This document shows, in pieces, positions 58,811 through 64,000 of a DNA stretch of 64,000 nucleotides. Every line of letters starts with the position of its first letter. Position 1 is the first letter of the stretch. Under the pieces are notes generated by a model. The model was given only the letters and a program-made list of their open reading frames with translations, did no database searches and was not told the DNA's origin. Position numbers and translations under genes: made by a program. This stretch comes from Penicillium oxalicum (lineage: Eukaryota; Ascomycota; Eurotiomycetes; Eurotiales; Aspergillaceae), in NCBI RefSeq assembly GCF_001723175.1, contig NC_064650.1, positions 2,232,001 through 2,296,000 on the forward strand, given 5' to 3'.

Positions 58811-59528
58811 GATGGTTGCGGATGGATAAGAATCCGGGTCCAAGCGGGCGCGCACGTTCAAATGGAATACGAGTAGGTAGTTTTATGCGACCAATTTGAT
58901 CATGCAAATGACAAATGCGCAATAATGAGGATTTGAGAATGGTAGAGCCACAGAGTAAGAGTCTGTAAAATTGTATTGGATGTTTCGGAAGAGGAGGGGA
59001 AAATGCAAGTGTAGATGCAAGGAGAGGAGGGGGGAGTTAGACTGGAGACTTGAGAATTGTTTACACGCGGATCGCCAAAACAAAACACGCTAGCGCGTCG
59101 GCCCTTTGTTCTCTGGGGAAAATTCCCGCTTCAGTGCCACCTTCCTCTCGTCACCGGAAATAGCCTTTCATGATGATATCATACATGACTTTTTCTTTTT
59201 TCTTTTACCTAGAGCCAATTATTTCTCCCTATTTGGCCTTTTCGGGTCAAGCGTTGATTGAATTGGGGGAGGGCAGCAAATCACGGTCACAAAAGATGTA
59301 TGTATGGTACAAATGAGCCTTTCGGCTGGTCTAAAGAAGCTATAGTCTATCACAATGGGAGGTGAGAACAAACAATATACACACACACACGGAGAAGATC
59401 CGGAGCAGGTCAAAGGGAAGGGGGGGATGAAAGAAAGATAAAGACCAAAAGATAAAAGCGGACGGCCCAGGAAACGCCACACCGATGAAGTAAACCCCAA
59501 TCCAAATGCATACAGGCGGAGATAGACA
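58811..59528. other. Intergenic region
   Basis: Promoter of the membrane-protein gene and 3' flank of the carrier gene. Overlapping frames here show no family signal. Confidence 0.5.
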
Positions 59529-60855
59529 TTACAATGGTCGGTCCGAGTCCAAATGACTCTGGTAGACTTCCAGTTGCTTGAGCAGATATTGGTACATGAC
59601 CAGCATGGTTCCACTTTGGATGCTAGTCCAAACACCACGGGGACCCACGCCGCGGAACCATCCGGCAAAACCCTCGGTGCGGTAGATCATCTTCAGTCCC
59701 GTGAAGACGGACGATGTATCCAGTCGCGGAGCGCCAGGAGGGGAAACGGATGTAGATGGAGAGGAGGTTGAAATAGGTCGCGAATGCGCTCTTGACGATT
59801 GATGAGCCTGTGAGGAAGTGGGCGCATGAGGCCGTGGGCTCTCCTTTGGAACATGGTCACCAGTGCACTTGCTGCCGGATCGTCCACTGGATTTGGACGG
59901 TGGATTTTGTTGAGTTTGAATGCGGGTTTTGACCACGTCTAACGGACAGGTAATGACACCCGCCATGCCACCGGCAGTGGCTGCGGTCAGAATCTCCAAT
60001 CCCAACCCGATGTCTCTTTGTCCCACCCATTGCTTGGCCAGATTTTGCTCTTGCTCATAAAAGGCAAATTGGAGCGCAGAAAAGGGGAGATCTCGGTAGA
60101 TGGTTGCCTTGTATCCGTGATAAAGCGCCGAGAAGCTTCTCTACGGACGATGGTCCGGAAAGCATCGGTCAGGCCGCGGTAGTTGTAGCCCGAATTGAAA
60201 TGAGGATTGTTATAGCGGCCCTGTAGTTGGAGTCGAGTCTTCAAAACCTCTGACGGAACGTAGACGATCGATGCGGCCAGATCGGCGAAGAAACCGCCGG
60301 AGAGGTAGGCAATGTTTTGGTTGATGCCGGCATCAATCATGGCACGTTTGGTGAACTCGTAACATCCGAAGAAGATCACAGTGCCGGGAAATGAACCAAG
60401 CGCAGCTGGCGTGACTCCGCCATATAAACCACGGAAAAATCCTTCTTGCCGGTAAATGGTCGCATAGGACGCCGTCATTGAGGTATATCGAGGAGGGATG
60501 TTCGGATCACCTTGTTGACGGGTTTTGACGGTATCCAACGAATGCATCAACATGTCACCACAAGTCCCTCCAGTACCACCTGCTAGCATTGCCTGCGAGA
60601 GAAAAGGGTTGTCAGCATTTTTCCACCATCCAATCTGCAGTCAACAGGGCATCTTGAGAGTGATCATACATGAAGATACGGTGGTCGCGGTTCTTCGTTC
60701 TCCATATCCAGAGCCTCTTCCTGACGCCCGCCTCGAGCGGCGCCAAATTCAGTTATCCCATTATCGTACGTAGGTGTCGGGGCGTGTGCTGTGGTGGATG
60801 AATCGGAATGCGCCGTCGTTGAGAACAGGCTGTATACTCGCGAAGTGACGCTCAT
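59529..60855 (-). pseudogene. mme1: Mitochondrial carrier, Mme1/YMR166C type, with one base missing
   Basis: Six-helix inner-membrane carrier close to yeast Mme1, a mitochondrial magnesium exporter. Two exons, 60670-60855 and 59529-60592. Carrier signatures are clear: MLAGGTGGTCGDMLMHSLDT with PxD-like SLDTVKTR, then GLYGGVTPAALGSFPGTVIF, FADLAASIVYVPSEVLKTRL, QLQGRYNNPHF, and in the last repeat GMAGVITCPLDVVKTRIQTQ and GWFRGVGPRGVWTSIQSGTM. Between RTIVRRE and FSALYHGYKATIYRDLPFSA the frame slips: GAAGCTTC replaces an expected GAAGGCTTC, so one base is missing near 60137. The exons total 1,250 nt; one more would give 416 aa. Everything else is intact, so an assembly error is as likely as a real mutation. 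A low-complexity Ser/Pro/His loop lies in the third repeat. Confidence 0.88.
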
Positions 60856-61375
60856 GGCAAGGTGAGCCGACACAGGAATCCCGAGTACGGTCGGGGCCGG
60901 AAAACAGGAGAAAAACCTATTGCGTTTCACGAGAGAGGGAGGCGACCCTCGACAGGGATAAATAGGCGAAGAGACGTGAGGGAGAAGTGAGAGAGCCCTA
61001 TTATGATGGAAGAGTAATCCCCGTTTATCCTCGGGCCCGAAATCAAAATTCTGGCCCGGCGCGGTGTTTTTCTTCTCTCCGCCTAGGGGCCGCGACGGGC
61101 AGAACATGCGTCATTGGATCTGGCCAGTCGGGTCTGCCCTGAGCCATCCGCCCATGTGATTCGTCACGAGACCAGGCTGTGTCCTAAGGCATACAGGCAT
61201 CACACAACTTGCCGTGTGCAGCTTTTCGAAGGATGGAAGTATGTACACCCCACCAATATTGAACTAAATTGCTAGGTCCAAGCTACTGCTAAAACGTCAT
61301 CAATGATCGTGAAAGGTTTCATTGCTTGACCGAAAATACCACTACAACTGTTTCCCCATCGCGTCAACGGCAGTG
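60856..61375. other. Intergenic region
   Basis: 5' side of the carrier gene and 3' flank of the F-box gene. No gene is recognised. Confidence 0.5.
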
Positions 61376-62581
61376 TCAAGGAGAGTAGACACCGGAGTTA
61401 GCAGACCTGTCCGGCTTTTGGAAAAACGTCCAGCCTTTCAGATCCAGCCGCGTCATTTCCTTGTCATAAGTCTGCTCCACGGCGACCTTGAAGCTGCGGC
61501 TGATGACTTCCTCCTCTGATATGATCCTCTGGGTGCGGCCATCGTCAGGGCAGCTGTCGAATTGCAGTTGAAGATTGCCAACGACAGCCTCGTCCGACTC
61601 ATCTGACACGGTAGGTACGTCGGCTCCGGGCTCTCCATCCGACTCTGGGGAGGGTCGTTGGGGGACTTTTCCGGGTCCCAAGTCGACATACCGCGTGACG
61701 ATGAGGACAAGGTATCCACCCTCGAATCTGCGAGTCTCGTACTTGAAGAGCGTCCGGCAATCCCTGCATGGGGTGACGAGCTTGCGGCCTGGCGACACTG
61801 GCGGTTGAACATACTGAGAGAAGCTAGCGATCACCTCGCTCAGAGTGGGCTCCCAGTGCGGCCGAGGTCGGCATCGCAGATGCGCGCACTCATTCTGGCG
61901 AATGAAGTCTCTCCAGCTTGCAGCAGGATCTTTGACCACTCGGTCTTTGAGAAGAGTCTCGTGGCCGACTCGCATACTCTGAGCTCGAAGGTAAAAGCTC
62001 ACTGGCTCTGGGGAGACACGAGCGTCGATCGTCGTCACCCTGACAGTGTGCTTCTGAAAAAACATTTCAGGCTCAGGAAGGGTGGTCACGGCGCTGAGGT
62101 ACTCTGGCTTCACCTCGACGTATGAAAGCATCTCGGGGTGAATCCCGTATTCTGGTCCGCGAATTTGGCGTCGGGTTGCCAGATGGATGTGCGCAAAGTC
62201 GAGGTGGTAGTGGGCGTCCGAGCAGTCCCACACTGCCATTTTGGAAAAAATGGGAGGGATCTGAAATGTCGGGCAGAGCTCATTCTCGAATGAATAGTCT
62301 CCAGGATGAGGTACCGCCTCCCAGAGATGAAGCCTGCCACAGTTGTAGCAGAGGTAGTGATCTGGGATATCCTCCACGATTTTCCTCAAGAAGAGACATC
62401 TTTCACTCTTAGTGTCGCCTTGTTTGTGCTCTCCAAGAATCTCATCGATCTTTCTCACGCCTTCGCGAGTAACCGCGTCCATCATCTTCCAGCATGATAA
62501 GGCGAGAGACGCTTCGTCCGATGGACTCAAGGATCTCATGATCATCAGCATAAGCTCAGGTGGGAGCTCTGTCAAATGCAT
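61376..62581 (-). CDS. F-box-like protein
   Basis: Single exon of 401 aa starting at the first true ATG (62581; a longer frame starts at TTG). The N terminus MHLTELPPELMLMIMRSLSP is a typical F-box opening, with SLALSCWKMMDAV completing the motif that binds Skp1 in SCF ubiquitin ligases. The rest has a CYNCGRLH and CRDCRTLFKYETRRFEGGYL pair of Cys motifs, as in many fungal F-box proteins of unknown target. An acidic Ser-rich segment lies near 330-350. No known repeats (WD40, LRR) are seen. The substrate is unknown. Confidence 0.82.
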   Translation of the reverse strand: MHLTELPPELMLMIMRSLSPSDEASLALSCWKMMDAVTREGVRKIDEILGEHKQGDTKSERCLFLRKIVEDIPDHYLCYNCGRLHLWEAVPHPGDYSFENELCPTFQIPPIFSKMAVWDCSDAHYHLDFAHIHLATRRQIRGPEYGIHPEMLSYVEVKPEYLSAVTTLPEPEMFFQKHTVRVTTIDARVSPEPVSFYLRAQSMRVGHETLLKDRVVKDPAASWRDFIRQNECAHLRCRPRPHWEPTLSEVIASFSQYVQPPVSPGRKLVTPCRDCRTLFKYETRRFEGGYLVLIVTRYVDLGPGKVPQRPSPESDGEPGADVPTVSDESDEAVVGNLQLQFDSCPDDGRTQRIISEEEVISRSFKVAVEQTYDKEMTRLDLKGWTFFQKPDRSANSGVYSP

Positions 62582-64000
62582 GGTGGGCAATAATCGAAGG
62601 CTGCTGAGATTGCGCGTCTATTCGGCGGTGAGAAGTCGCGATGAAAGAGAGATATGGGGTTGGGTGAGGGAGAAAGAAGACTTCACAAGGCTCAGTCGAC
62701 GCAGTGGGAAAGTGAGCTGAGACGTGAAGTGAGAGAGGCAGCAAAGAGGCCGGGAGACCTTGACGAGGTGACGTTGACGAGATAATCGGAAGGTCTGAGA
62801 AACCGATAGAGATAGATGTCTGGGTGTGATTGTTTCAAAAAGGTTGCAAGCTCGCGAGTGAGGGGAGAAAAGGCAAGTCAGAGTTGATTTGTTTGTGATG
62901 AGAGAAAGCTTTTTGGCATAAAAACGTGTTATGCGAATAGGAGATGAGATTTCCTCAACTGAGGCAACATCGAGTTTGTTTTCTCTCACCGTAAAGCAGG
63001 CAAAAAAAACCCGCGCAACGTAGGTCTTGACACACAGCAGCTATACCATTTCTAGCGGCCTCAAATTAGGTCCAAGGCTCAAAAATACCGCCCTGCGCTA
63101 CGCTCCGAGATGTTGAAGTCATTTGGCTAATTTAGATATATCTCTAACCAGCATTTCCAAAATCAAGCTTTGGTGGAACATCAACCATGTTCCCGTGGTG
63201 TCTCTCTTGTTGGATGAGGGCAAACACCACTGCCGCATCGATCCCCTGCAAGCCCAAGCTTGGGAGCGGCAGGTTCAGCACGGTACTACCGTTCATTAAG
63301 TTTCTGTTATCACTAGTGCTTTCAATCAATTTTGTTTTTACGAGGCTGGTTGGAGGTGATCTCGTCTTTTCACCCTTTAAGCCGCAGAAACCATACATAG
63401 CGTCATGAATGACAACAACTCCAGCCAATTGTGGAAATCATGTGCACCTACTACAAAATAACGAGCTCAATTCAAGATCGGAGTTGGATCCATACTTCCT
63501 GTATACTCCAATGAGATAGCCGCACTATGTGACTTTTTGAATGCACGACCTCCAGAGTGTCGAAATTTTATAGATATATGTTGCGAATGGCAGAACGGCC
63601 TTGTTTCCCAAACTCGATCGTCATATGTATGAGGTTAACATGGAAAAGCTATTGGACATTAAACTAAATGCAGAGCGTAGCGTAGCATGAGTATAAGCAG
63701 GAGCCTCTTAGATTTAAGAATCTCGATGGTAATCGCTTAATTAATGACAAGGTAGCCCAAGCCCGACGGGGGTCTTGGGGGAGCCAACCCCCCGCGATTT
63801 AGAAAAGATCAGTGAATACGCAGTCAGCTTGTATATTCAGGGCTCATCCAAGTTCGAAAGGCAGAAGAGGAGGATACTATACCATTTACCTAATCGATCC
63901 AACTTGTGGCTGCTGCCTCCATGTCATCTCACGATTGTTTGTTTAAGATTCTGATGAAAGTCAGTGGACACCTATTTGTACAGGTTGTATTTCGTGAAGT
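62582..64000. other. Intergenic end of the window
   Basis: F-box gene promoter and about 1 kb of AT-rich DNA without a recognised gene. The minus-strand frame at 63144-63428 begins at TTG; its first ATG (63398) leaves only 84 codons with no known motif. Confidence 0.5.

Noticed and set aside
63144..63428. 94-codon minus-strand frame near the window end
   Set aside because: It begins at TTG. The first ATG leaves 84 codons with no known motif, and the surroundings are AT-rich intergenic DNA.
1..64000. tRNA genes
   Set aside because: Both strands were scanned by eye for B-box-like GTTCRANNC with a matching A box. A few partial matches (for example near 26352 and 30763) lacked an acceptor stem. 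A covariance search would be decisive.
1..64000. CRISPR arrays, operons or bacterial-type elements
   Set aside because: The DNA is fungal and nuclear; no regularly spaced repeats were seen beyond microsatellites and 5S copies.

Overview
The window is nuclear DNA of a filamentous ascomycete, most likely a Penicillium/Aspergillus-type member of the Eurotiales. Genes carry several short (about 55-120 nt) GT-AG introns. The gene set is typical of the group: a secreted GH5 cellulase with a fungal CBM1, a SUN-family wall protein, a Yvc1-type TRP channel and a Tos4-type FHA protein. Dispersed 119-nt 5S rRNA genes match the fungal type. The species assignment is inference; the fungal origin is seen directly. 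About 21 protein genes or gene relics and five 5S genes are supported, and most exon structures were rebuilt by hand from splice sites and reading phase.

Layout. 1-3 kb: GH5 endoglucanase with a long promoter. 3-6.7 kb: no recognisable gene. 6.77-7.25 kb: strong TATA box and leader, then a small protein whose two halves lie in different frames. 8.0-17.1 kb: compact housekeeping block of ctf18 (-), aldo/keto reductase (+), ETF alpha (-) and an L1-domain ribosome-biogenesis protein (-). 17.9-20.4 kb: decayed DNA with an APH-kinase pseudogene bearing several RIP-like stops and a Myb-like fragment. 20.4-23.7 kb: gene-poor with a CA microsatellite. 23.8-25.2 kb: SUN protein. 28.3-38.6 kb: tos4, a small conserved protein, NMD factor nmd2/upf2 and a fungal membrane protein. 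38.6-50 kb: gene-poor, AT-rich stretch holding five same-strand 5S rRNA genes, an FAD oxidoreductase, a MARVEL-like protein, short inverted repeats and a diverged S9 ribosomal-protein copy with one inserted base. 50.6-62.6 kb: yvc1, mia40 and thi80 (divergent pair), a conserved membrane protein, mme1 (one base missing) and an F-box protein.

Genes that can be tied together by function: mia40, ETF alpha, mme1 and possibly the 37.4-38.6 kb membrane protein are mitochondrial. ctf18 and tos4 belong to S-phase and chromosome maintenance. nmd2, the L1-domain protein, the 5S genes and the S9 copy belong to RNA and ribosome biology. There is no evidence of a secondary-metabolite cluster or of an intact transposon.

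The points most worth checking are: (a) the 5S group with compensatory base changes beside a diverged S9 copy; (b) three otherwise well-conserved coding sequences each broken by a single small indel, which could be real pseudogenes or assembly errors; (c) the RIP-like stops in the APH relic; (d) an nmd2 intron whose retention would remove the Upf1-binding end. No clear new multi-gene system was found.
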